11,633 nt of DNA from Pseudomonadota bacterium (lineage in GTDB: Bacteria; Pseudomonadota; Alphaproteobacteria; Micropepsales; Micropepsaceae): contig JAKBAU010000091.1 of the NCBI GenBank assembly GCA_021808875.1, positions 1 to 11,633 on the forward strand. The letters are read 5' to 3'. The position numbers and the translations under genes are program-made. Below the pieces are notes generated by a model. That model made no database searches. It saw only the letters and a list, made by a program, of their open reading frames with translations, and was not told the origin of the DNA. Below are positions 1 to 6,586 of the stretch, one piece after another (position 1 is the first letter of the stretch; each line of letters begins with the position of its first letter).

Positions 1-49
1 CGGCGGTTAGCGAAGTTGATCCTCAGAATTATCCGCCACTGGCCGGGCC

Positions 50-300
50 TTACGCCACCAGGCTCCAGAACGAGCTCTTGCGGGCATGCTCCCGCCGCAG
101 CCGCGCCACATAGGCATCGTGCGGCTCCAAGCCCCCGCATGTCTCAACCCCGGCGGACAGGCTGGCGCAGCTCAGCAAATGCCGCGCGGCGTGCTTGTAG
201 CGGCTGGAACGGTTGTGGGTGAGCGCGAAATCGATCATCGCCCGCAGCACCAGCACGGCGGCCAGCTTGTGCCTACCCGCCAGCGCCTCAGATGCCGGCT
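50..300 (-). pseudogene. C-terminal remnant of a DUF6880-type protein
   Basis: An open frame read on the minus strand ends at TAA (50-52). From about position 300 down it encodes a stretch that matches my memory of the C-terminal end of DUF6880 proteins: an 'LRAMIDFAL' helix, then 'SSRYKHAARHLLSC', then 'HDAYVARLRREHARKSSFW'. The function of the family is unknown. The open frame extends upstream to a TTG at 331, but residues 1-12 (SQFNWSKNPQP...) do not look like the family and come from different DNA. Family members are usually several hundred residues long, so only the last quarter or less remains, with no credible start codon or ribosome site. It is best read as a gene broken by insertion or recombination near position 300. 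Confidence in the family is moderate; confidence that it is a remnant is higher. Confidence 0.6.
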
Positions 301-480
301 GGGGATTTTTGGACCAGTTAAATTGAGACAAATTGGTTTAGAAAGGAGGCCTTGAGATGCCGGTAGACCTCCGCCATGCCCAGAACCACTCCAAACCGAA
401 CCGAAGCAAGACATTAATGGGTCCTGATCCTTTCGGTCGCAGCCATAAGCAGACGCCTTAGGCATGCATGCGTTCAATAT
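300..480. other. Junction and non-coding stretch, possible IS-end remnant
   Basis: Homology to the DUF6880 remnant stops at about 300. The DNA that follows (302-340, containing 'GGACCAGTTAAATTGAGAC') has a base composition unlike the flanking gene and the look of an insertion-sequence terminus, but I cannot name the element and see no transposase. A 34-codon frame (357-461) sits 7 nt downstream of a perfect AAAGGAGG (342-349). Its product (MPVDLRHAQNHSKP...) is polar, has no recognisable features and is not confidently a gene. No other gene is visible between 332 and 622. Confidence 0.3.
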
Positions 481-530
481 ATGCGTATTAAGATTATTTT
501 TATATCGATTACCCGTATAATGCATATTTT
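475..530 (+). promoter_or_regulatory. AT-rich promoter patch upstream of the GTPase operon
   Basis: This is a sharply AT-rich patch in otherwise GC-rich DNA. A perfect -10 hexamer TATAAT lies at 516-521. At a 17-bp spacing the -35 position (493-498, ATTATT) is poor, which fits an activated or regulated promoter. Two related heptamers, CGTATTA (484-490) and CGTATAA (514-520), lie 30 bp apart on the same strand. Such a pair could be operator half-sites for the XRE domain encoded downstream; that is inference. The AT-richness is also what H-NS/MvaT-type silencers bind. Confidence 0.5.
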
Positions 531-561
531 AGCTTTACAAACCCGCATACCTCTCCCTAAA

Positions 562-589
562 GTGCCCCTCACAAGAGCGACGGGGGCAC
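562..589 (+). other. GC-rich stem-loop in the operon leader
   Basis: GTGCCCC (562-568) pairs perfectly with GGGGCAC (583-589) around a 14-nt loop. It lies between the predicted -10 box and the first start codon, so it would be in a roughly 95-nt 5' leader. No U-run follows, so it is not a normal intrinsic terminator. It could stabilise the transcript or control access to the downstream ribosome site. Confidence 0.4.
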
Positions 590-622
590 CTAACCTCCAC
601 CGCAGTCAAATGGAGGCTTGCA

Positions 623-730
623 ATGTACAAGGTCGTCGGATGCGCCATCGTTTGGGGCTTTGCCCTGTTTGGCTTCAAGGAATGGTACGAGCAGACTTAC
701 AAGACTGAAGACCAGAGTTCGGCCACTTAA
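623..730 (+). CDS. 35-residue single-span membrane micropeptide
   Basis: The ATG at 623 follows a strong GGAGG (612-616) at a 6-nt spacing, and the frame closes with TAA at 728-730, giving 35 residues. Residues 3-19 (VVGCAIVWGFALFGFKE) are mostly hydrophobic and could form one membrane span. The tail is polar and acidic (EQTYKTEDQSSAT). It is the first frame after the predicted promoter and ends 26 bp before the GTPase start, so it is probably co-transcribed. Nothing in it identifies a family. It could be a membrane anchor or partner for the GTPase, a toxin- or antitoxin-like regulator, or a leader peptide whose translation is coupled to the next gene. The strong ribosome site is the main reason to believe it is real. 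Confidence 0.5.
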   Translation: MYKVVGCAIVWGFALFGFKEWYEQTYKTEDQSSAT

Positions 731-756
731 TCAGCTTTTCAAACGGAGTGGCCGAC

Positions 757-2934
757 ATGACCACCTTTCAAACCACCGACCTCGCCAAGATGCGAGCCGA
801 CGCCAAGATCTCCCAGGAAGAAATGGCGACTCATCTTGGTATCTCTCAGAGTCAAGTTTCCCGCTATGAGCAAGATCCGGACAACACCCCCCTTGGTGTC
901 GCTAAAGCCTGGGTGAAGTATTGCGGTGACATTTCCACGAAGCAGGGCCTCGAATACGGCGCCCCCTACCGGGACATCGCCACCCAGATCAAGCTGATGA
1001 ACGATTACGCCGAGACGGCCCCTGCTCCTCTGGACGACGCGTTGTTCAAGTGCGCCCCGACCGCCGACAGCTTCGTGCGTGAGGTCCGCAACCTTGGCCG
1101 CAAGCCAAGGGTGGCTGCCTGCGGACGTTTCGACCAGGGCAAGAGCCGGTTGGCCAATACCCTGATGGGCAGCGAGGCCCTGCCGACAGGCTACCAGCCC
1201 GCCACCGCCATCATCAGCCTCGTCCGCCATGTCGGCGATCGTCCTTCCTGGATCAGAGAGGAAGTCTGGATCATGCGCAAGGGCTTCGATCTGAACCAGG
1301 CCAACGATGAGCGGCACTGCAATAAATACAAGATCGTGGCTGGGTCGTTCGACACTCTGAGAAAATATGGCACCCACAACGACAATCGGCCTGCCGACGC
1401 CGATCAGTGCTTCGCCGCTCTGGTGTTCGTGGACTCGCCATTCCTGCTCGGCTGCGACCTTCTGGACCTGCCTGGCTATGGCCACTCCCCTGACGACCAT
1501 ACCAAAGCTGAACTGGCGCACAGTTTGGCGGATATCCTGATTTACACATCGGCGGCTCAGGGGTTCATGGACCAGCAGGACCTGCAGTTTGTCAATGCTC
1601 TGCTGAAACAGCTGCCGACCCTTGAGGCCAAGGACGACACTCTTCCGGTTTTGCGGAACGTCTTCTTTGTGGCGACCATGGCCCGCCAGGATCATGCCGA
1701 CCTCGAGGACATCATCACCAAGGCGTCATTGCGTGCCTACACGCACTTGCTTGAGGATCTCCAAGCCCGCAGTGAGCTGATCGGCCGACCGATTTCCTTT
1801 ACCGACTTCCGTGCCCGCTTCTTCACCTACCTTGTCGACGACCCGAGCCGTCGGAAGGCATTCGAAGAGGACCTCGCCGATCTGCTGAGCACGGTTTGCC
1901 CAGTTCAGGTACGCGGCCGCCTGGATCGCTGGGTTGTCGAACTGAAGAACTCCACCAAGGCTTACTGCGATGTGTGGACTGCCCGCCTTATCGAAGCCCT
2001 GGAGAATCGGGATCGAGCTCAGGGCTCGCTGGAGATGCTGGAGCGTGCTGAACCGCTGCGTCATCGCAGGGTTGGCAGCAAGACCGAGCGTATCCTGAGC
2101 ACCATCGCGGCGAACAAATCGGCGTCCATCGAACACATCAAGGCCGATCTGAGTAAGTTGGTCACGCCGGATTACGTCGAGAAGTGCATCCGCGAGCGTT
2201 ACGAGGACAAGAAGGACGCCCAGCAGCTAGCTGGCTCGTACCTGATTGACCACATCCAGAACAAGCTGAATAGCTTCCTGGCCGAACGTGCCCAAGAGTT
2301 GGTGCCCGACATCAACGACATCTTGGCCGACTATCAGGCTGCAGGGACGTCTGCTGGGGGCGCTGAGCTTGGCGTTATCTCCGTGCCCTTCAACATGAAG
2401 GGCGTTTTTCTCGGGGCGCTGGCTGCTACCGGAACGGCTGGGGCCATGGCTGCCTGGGCCGCGGCAACTGCCGCCAGCGCAGAAGTCGGTTCCGCCATGC
2501 TGTTGCCCGGTGTGGCCAGCTATCTGGCGGGCATCGGCGCGACCGCGGGCGGTGTGGTGAGCACGGGCAGCCTGATTGCTGCTCTTGGTGGCCCCATCAC
2601 CCTCGTAATCGGGCTGGGGGTGCTTCTCGGCTTGGCTGCCTACGCTCTGTTCGGTTCGTCCTGGCAGAGCAGGCTGGCGAAGAAGATCTGCGAAACCCTG
2701 AAGGAACAGCACTTCCTCGAAATGCTGACCAAGCACTCCGAGAAATACTGGGACGACACCCGGCACAGCTTCCAGAAGGGCATGGCCGCGACGGAAGCTG
2801 CCTTCCAGGATAACCTCGGCAATCTCCGCAAGCTGGTGAATGCCACCAGCCGTGAGGAGATGACCGCCATGATCTCCAAAGTGGAAGCCACTCGGGATTT
2901 TTTCGGCGGCATTCCGTGGAGGCTGGGGAATTAG
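757..2934 (+). CDS. XRE helix-turn-helix fused to a dynamin-like GTPase
   Basis: The protein has 725 residues. The ATG at 757 is preferred because ACGGAG (743-748) lies 8 nt upstream; the GTG at 748 overlaps that site. Residues ~8-57 form an XRE/Cro-type helix-turn-helix (ISQEEMATHLGISQSQVSRY). A GTPase domain follows: P-loop GRFDQGKS (123-130), switch-I Thr in YQPAT (about 150) and G3 DLPG (237-240). A clear (N/T)KxD G4 is missing; VATMARQD (about 305-312) sits where it is expected, and weak G4 motifs occur in bacterial dynamin relatives. Long helices (about 390-530) lead to a Gly/Ala-rich hydrophobic block (about 549-633), then more helices, as in bacterial dynamins that insert a paddle or hairpin into membranes. 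Inferred role: a membrane-remodelling GTPase whose N-terminal DNA-binding module may autoregulate the operon. Two downstream genes encode further membrane-type proteins, which resembles LeoABC-like arrangements. Confidence 0.8.
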   Translation: MTTFQTTDLAKMRADAKISQEEMATHLGISQSQVSRYEQDPDNTPLGVAKAWVKYCGDISTKQGLEYGAPYRDIATQIKLMNDYAETAPAPLDDALFKCAPTADSFVREVRNLGRKPRVAACGRFDQGKSRLANTLMGSEALPTGYQPATAIISLVRHVGDRPSWIREEVWIMRKGFDLNQANDERHCNKYKIVAGSFDTLRKYGTHNDNRPADADQCFAALVFVDSPFLLGCDLLDLPGYGHSPDDHTKAELAHSLADILIYTSAAQGFMDQQDLQFVNALLKQLPTLEAKDDTLPVLRNVFFVATMARQDHADLEDIITKASLRAYTHLLEDLQARSELIGRPISFTDFRARFFTYLVDDPSRRKAFEEDLADLLSTVCPVQVRGRLDRWVVELKNSTKAYCDVWTARLIEALENRDRAQGSLEMLERAEPLRHRRVGSKTERILSTIAANKSASIEHIKADLSKLVTPDYVEKCIRERYEDKKDAQQLAGSYLIDHIQNKLNSFLAERAQELVPDINDILADYQAAGTSAGGAELGVISVPFNMKGVFLGALAATGTAGAMAAWAAATAASAEVGSAMLLPGVASYLAGIGATAGGVVSTGSLIAALGGPITLVIGLGVLLGLAAYALFGSSWQSRLAKKICETLKEQHFLEMLTKHSEKYWDDTRHSFQKGMAATEAAFQDNLGNLRKLVNATSREEMTAMISKVEATRDFFGGIPWRLGN

Positions 2935-2950
2935 TTTACGCCGCTTGGTC

Positions 2951-2989
2951 CTAGGCCCGGTGCCGCCGTCGAATGGTGGCACCTCCTAG
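2951..2989 (+). other. Strong intercistronic stem-loop
   Basis: GGTGCCGCC (2959-2967) pairs with GGTGGCACC (2975-2983), with one G-T wobble, around the 7-nt loop GTCGAAT. Outer arms CTAGG (2951-2955) and CCTAG (2985-2989) extend the stem across a small asymmetric internal loop. It starts 17 nt after the GTPase stop codon and lies 105 nt before the next start. No U-tract follows. It may be an mRNA-processing, stability or attenuation element that sets the expression ratio of the GTPase to the downstream membrane proteins. Confidence 0.5.
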
Positions 2990-3094
2990 AGCCTCAACAT
3001 AAGACGATTTCAACATTACAGCCGCCGGGTGCCTGCGCAAACATTGGAACGCGGAATGCCGGACGTGCGCCTCGACCAAGGGGGAGTAACGAAG

Positions 3095-3946
3095 ATGTTC
3101 AACGGTGCGATGAAAGAAGAGGCCATCACAGCCCTGAAGGCTGCCCAGGCCAAACATGAGTCCGACGCCAAGGTTGTCGGTGAAGCCTCGGCCAGACTGT
3201 TCGAACTGCGCCGGTCCAGCAGTGAGCAGATCATCACCCAGGTCGAGGGTTACATAAACACCCTGGCCAACAGCCCCAAGGAATTCGACAAGACGTTTTC
3301 CGAATACCGGGCCGAGTTCAAGACCTTCAACAAGATCATCGCCGCCATCGAAGCGGAGGCCGCCAAGGTCAACACCCGGGCTGGCACCGGCGCGGCCGCG
3401 GGCGTTGCCACCGGCGTCGGCGTCGCGGCTTTCGCTCCCAGCGCGGCCATGGCCATCGCCACCACGTTCGGCACCGCCAGCACCGGCACCGCGATTTCCA
3501 CCCTGTCAGGCGCCGCTGCGACCAACGCTGCGCTGGCCTGGTTGGGCGGCGGGGCCTTGGCGACTGGTGGCGGTGGCATGGCCGCCGGTGAAGCGTTCCT
3601 GGCGTTGGCGGGTCCCGTCGGCTGGGCCATCGGCGGCACAGCCTTGGTGGCGGCCGGATTGTTCGCCCGCAGCCGCAACCGGGCGATTGCCGAGGACGCC
3701 GCCACCGAGACCAAGAAGATCCAGACGCACATCGCTGCGCTCTCCGCGGCAAAGCTGGAAATCAATCGCCTGTTCAATCTGACCGAACGCCATGTGGACG
3801 GTGTCACCGTTCTGTTGGCTCAGCTCAAGGAACGGGCACCGGGGGATTACCTCGAATTCAGCACCGTCCAGAAGGAGTGGCTGGGCGCGCTCATCAACCA
3901 CGTCCACTCGCTGTCCGAGCTCCTGAACAAGAAGGTGCAAGCATGA
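3095..3946 (+). CDS. Helical protein with Gly/Ala-rich membrane-like core
   Basis: The protein has 283 residues. The ATG at 3095 is chosen because GGGGGAG (3080-3086) lies 8 nt upstream; the in-frame ATG at 3029 has no ribosome site. Residues ~5-92 are charged and helical, probably coiled coil. Residues ~97-192 are a Gly/Ala/Thr-rich hydrophobic core with small-residue zipper motifs (TGTAISTLSGAAATNAALAW, GGGALATGGGGMAAG, GPVGWAIGGTALVAAGLF), enough for two or three membrane passes. Residues ~196-281 are again helical. I recall this small-residue core pattern in various uncharacterised bacterial and phage-associated proteins but cannot name the family. No catalytic motif is visible. The gene follows the GTPase gene after 160 bp and overlaps the next by 4 bp (ATGA), so these two are translationally coupled. 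Inferred role: a membrane partner, pore-former or effector acting with the GTPase. Confidence 0.7.
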   Translation: MFNGAMKEEAITALKAAQAKHESDAKVVGEASARLFELRRSSSEQIITQVEGYINTLANSPKEFDKTFSEYRAEFKTFNKIIAAIEAEAAKVNTRAGTGAAAGVATGVGVAAFAPSAAMAIATTFGTASTGTAISTLSGAAATNAALAWLGGGALATGGGGMAAGEAFLALAGPVGWAIGGTALVAAGLFARSRNRAIAEDAATETKKIQTHIAALSAAKLEINRLFNLTERHVDGVTVLLAQLKERAPGDYLEFSTVQKEWLGALINHVHSLSELLNKKVQA

Positions 3947-5391
3947 CCGTCGAAACCTTCCAAACCCGCGGTCGCCGCCTCGTTCAGGACCAAGCTGCCG
4001 GTGTCGTCGTCCAGACCATCAACGAGGCCCGGGTTCACGATGAAATCATCAAGCTGGCTGCGCAGGATGCCGCGTTCGAGACTGCGGTGGAGCAGATCAA
4101 TAAGGTGCGCAACTTCCTCTCCCGCCCCCAGAACATCCTGGGAAGCGAGCTAACGAAGCACGGCGAGATCGCCGAACAGGTCGAGGTCGGCATCCGCAAC
4201 GCCCGCCAAGCCTTGGCCCAGGAGACCATGACGGCGACCTTCGATGGTGTTCATCGTACTGGTCCGGTCGATTATTTAATCAACGGCATCGGAGTTCAGT
4301 CCAAGTTCATCAACGGCATCTCCGCAAATCTGAACCATGTCCTGAACCACCTCAACACCTACTCGGACTTCACCGCGAACGGCTCCTTTTACATCATCCC
4401 CAAGGACACCTACGAAGCCATCCAGATCCTGCTGAACGGCGGCCATATCGAGGGACTGAAGGCGTCGACCGAGGAAGCCATCAAGGCGCTGGTGAAGCAG
4501 ATCGAGGAGCAGACGGACAAGCCCTTCTCCGAGGTAGTCCAGTCGTCGGTCGTGAATTATCCGGACGTCCAGGTGTACAAGGCGCCCACGACGCTCGACA
4601 ACGAGCAGCAGGACCTTACCAACAAGAACGAGGAATTGAAGGACAAGATCGTCGACGACCACAAGCCGTCGCTCCAGGAGGCTACCCAAGCCGCTCTCGT
4701 GGGCGGGGCTGTCGGCGGCACTCTCTCGCTGGCGACGGGCCTCTACGCTAAATACAAGGCGGGCAAGAACGTCTTCAAGGGCGACTTCACCGCGGCGGAC
4801 TGGCAGGAGGTCGGCCTCGAGACGGCCAAGGGCACAGCCGGGGGAGCTGTAGCCGCCGGGTCCATCTACCTGATGACCAATTATGCCGGGATGGCCGCCC
4901 CGTTCGCTTCCGCCGTCGTGAGCGCGGTTAAGGGCATGGCTTCGCTGGCCGACGACTATCGCAAAGGCGAAATCAGCTTCGACGAATTCGTCGACCTAGG
5001 CATGATCGTCTGCGCGGAATCCGCCATCGTCGGCGTGTCCACGACTGTCGGCCAGGCGCTGATCCCGATCCCCATCCTCGGTGCCGTCATCGGCAGCCTG
5101 GCGGGCAAGATGGTTGCCGAGTTCACCACTGGCCAGAACGACAAGATCGCCCAGCGCTTGCGGGACGACATGGAGGCGTTCAAGTCCAAGCTGGACGGCA
5201 AGCTGAAGGAAGTCCTGGCGATCGTCACGGCTGAATTCGACTACCTAAACAAGCTGACCGATGCCGCCTTCGACTTCCGCCTGAACACCAACCTGATCGA
5301 CCGCAGTGTGGATTTGGCGGTGGCCTATGGTGTGAAGCCGGACAAGATCGTCGTCAACGAGGCCGCGCTGGACAAGTTCATGTTGGAATGA
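3943..5391 (+). CDS. Possible REase-like protein with C-terminal glycine-zipper membrane segments
   Basis: The protein has 482 residues. The ATG at 3943 overlaps the previous stop in an ATGA junction; a longer in-frame start at 3877 would run back into the preceding gene. Residues 1-100 are helical. Residues ~105-165 contain PVDYLINGIGVQSKF and, later, FYIIPKDTYEAI. This pattern resembles toxin and mobile-element proteins with a restriction-endonuclease-like fold, in which D110 and Q119-x-K121 would stand for the D...(D/E/Q)xK metal site. That reading comes from motif memory only. Residues ~245-310 and ~315-395 are Gly/Ala-rich hydrophobic stretches (ALVGGAVGGTLSLATGLYAK; ALIPIPILGAVIGSLAGKMV) of glycine-zipper type, probably membrane-associating. 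The remaining ~85 residues are helical. It is the last gene of the operon. It may be a membrane-linked nuclease effector, or a purely structural membrane partner if the D...QxK resemblance is accidental. Confidence 0.65.
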   Translation: MTVETFQTRGRRLVQDQAAGVVVQTINEARVHDEIIKLAAQDAAFETAVEQINKVRNFLSRPQNILGSELTKHGEIAEQVEVGIRNARQALAQETMTATFDGVHRTGPVDYLINGIGVQSKFINGISANLNHVLNHLNTYSDFTANGSFYIIPKDTYEAIQILLNGGHIEGLKASTEEAIKALVKQIEEQTDKPFSEVVQSSVVNYPDVQVYKAPTTLDNEQQDLTNKNEELKDKIVDDHKPSLQEATQAALVGGAVGGTLSLATGLYAKYKAGKNVFKGDFTAADWQEVGLETAKGTAGGAVAAGSIYLMTNYAGMAAPFASAVVSAVKGMASLADDYRKGEISFDEFVDLGMIVCAESAIVGVSTTVGQALIPIPILGAVIGSLAGKMVAEFTTGQNDKIAQRLRDDMEAFKSKLDGKLKEVLAIVTAEFDYLNKLTDAAFDFRLNTNLIDRSVDLAVAYGVKPDKIVVNEAALDKFMLE

Positions 5392-5520
5392 AATGGCGAC
5401 AGGTTGGAGTTTCTTTATTCAGCCGCTTTCACCGGCTTCTCGGCAAAACATTCTTCCCCGACGCGACCCACTATCTCTGGCCGCCGGAAAAAGATTAACC
5501 ACCAGTTATGCGACACCCAC

Positions 5521-5540
5521 GCCTGCGCGCTCGCGCAGGC
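5521..5540 (+). terminator. GC-rich hairpin with short T-run
   Basis: GCCTGCGC (5521-5528) pairs perfectly with GCGCAGGC (5533-5540) around GCTC, followed by TTTAAC. It lies 129 bp after the last gene of the GTPase operon and only 17 bp before the radical SAM start codon. The T-run is short, so it may be a weak terminator of the upstream operon or a 5' structural element of the next transcript. A smaller AGCCG/CGGCT hairpin at 5421-5437 lacks a T-run. Confidence 0.3.
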
Positions 5541-5557
5541 TTTAACGAGTCAAGAAA

Positions 5558-6586
5558 ATGGATCTAAACGGTCACCTTCTCTACATCGACATCACCCAGA
5601 TCTGCGGTATCGGTTGCGTTTTCTGCATGTACGCCGACAAGCACAAGGTGGGGATGAGCATGGAGTTGTCGAGCCAAGCCCGGGAAAACCTTAGGGCGTT
5701 GATCAACGCCCCCGACGTTAAACGCATCTCCATCAGCGGAGAAGGAGAACCCCTCAACAATGCCAGAGTATTTCATGAGATTCTTGATCTTTCTCAAGGA
5801 GGAAAGTGTTTCGAGTTCATCACTAGCGGCTTTTTTCCGCACGAGAAGATGGCAGAATTCTATAACACTACAAATCATATCTTGGTTAGCCGCGGTGACA
5901 CCTGCAATATTCGTCTGAGCTCAGACAGCCACCACCTCGACAAGGTGAAATGGCGAGCCCATGGTTTCAGCGTGGATTACCTGCGGCAACATAGACCAGC
6001 GGGGCTAAGCCTCTCGTTCCGTTCGATCGACACGGATCGCGAATTCACCCGTAATTACCTGCGGGAGGAGTTAGCGCGCTGGGGGATCGACGCCAGTGTT
6101 GTCCCGGGCAACGCGCTGGACGATACGCTATTGATCGGCGCGGAGCGCTTCAGCATCGATTACAAGAATCTTGTCCATCCGGCGGCCGACACTCCGTCAG
6201 GTTACTTGGACCTGCATGGCTACATCGCTGCGATTGAAGCCCGGGTCAACAAGCGGTTCACCTTCGGCAGCCTTAACCCTCCGCCCCACGCTAACGGCAT
6301 GGACCTGACTGTGAAACCGAATGGTGATGTCTACCTGTACGGCATCGAGTACCAGCGCCTGGGCAATATCCACTTCGACCGGATCGGTTGGGAGCAGGTG
6401 GCCAGCCATATACGCGAGACGCCCCTGCTTCTGGCGCTGTACAGCCAGCCGCTGAAGGATTTGCTGGCACGTCTCGACGGCCTCGATCTGGTGCATACGA
6501 TCCTGCGCAAGGTGAACAACCCCTACTGGCTGGTCAAGGAGATGGCTAATCACAAAGGCCTGCTGGAACGGATGGTACCGGCATGA
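5558..6586 (+). CDS. Radical SAM enzyme with degenerate C-terminal SPASM-like segment
   Basis: The protein has 342 residues. ATG 5558 is the first start after an in-frame TAA at 5543-5545; its ribosome site is weak. The [4Fe-4S]-binding CX3CX2C motif is C16-GIG-C20-VF-C23, in the context DITQICGIGCVFCMYADK. The SAM-binding motif is GEGEPL (61-66) within ISISGEGEPLNNARVF. The first ~200 residues therefore form a partial TIM barrel that cleaves SAM reductively to a 5'-deoxyadenosyl radical. Near the C-terminus, LTVKPNGDVYLYGIEYQRLGNI resembles the auxiliary-cluster entry of SPASM or elongated radical SAM proteins, but the expected Cys is replaced by Tyr, so an auxiliary cluster is unlikely. The stop codon overlaps the PHP gene start (ATGA). 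The substrate is unknown; with the neighbouring genes it probably modifies a sugar, nucleotide or cofactor-like intermediate rather than a peptide, since no precursor-peptide gene is evident. Confidence 0.8.
   Translation: MDLNGHLLYIDITQICGIGCVFCMYADKHKVGMSMELSSQARENLRALINAPDVKRISISGEGEPLNNARVFHEILDLSQGGKCFEFITSGFFPHEKMAEFYNTTNHILVSRGDTCNIRLSSDSHHLDKVKWRAHGFSVDYLRQHRPAGLSLSFRSIDTDREFTRNYLREELARWGIDASVVPGNALDDTLLIGAERFSIDYKNLVHPAADTPSGYLDLHGYIAAIEARVNKRFTFGSLNPPPHANGMDLTVKPNGDVYLYGIEYQRLGNIHFDRIGWEQVASHIRETPLLLALYSQPLKDLLARLDGLDLVHTILRKVNNPYWLVKEMANHKGLLERMVPA

Noticed and set aside
357..461. 34-codon frame with a perfect AAAGGAGG ribosome site
   Set aside because: No recognisable composition or motif, and it lies in apparent insertion scar DNA; kept only as a note in the junction entry.
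739..1695. 318-residue open frame on the minus strand
   Set aside because: It lies wholly antisense to the HTH-GTPase gene, has no recognisable domain or ribosome site, and is the usual mirror frame of GC-rich coding DNA.
2968..2974. Loop GTCGAAT resembles a tRNA T-loop, suggesting a tRNA fragment or att site
   Set aside because: The first loop base is wrong, the stem is too long for a T-arm, and no acceptor, D or anticodon arm can be found nearby.
2227..2982. 251-residue open frame on the minus strand
   Set aside because: Antisense to the GTPase C-terminus; composition is low-complexity and no motif is visible.
3250..3807. 185-residue Ala/Pro-rich minus-strand frame
   Set aside because: Mirror of the Gly/Ala-rich core of the plus-strand gene; composition alone explains it.
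4948..4990. Segment DDYRKGEISFDEF resembles an EF-hand loop
   Set aside because: Ligand positions 3 and 5 are Tyr and Lys, so calcium binding is not supported; likely a chance helix-turn-helix pattern.
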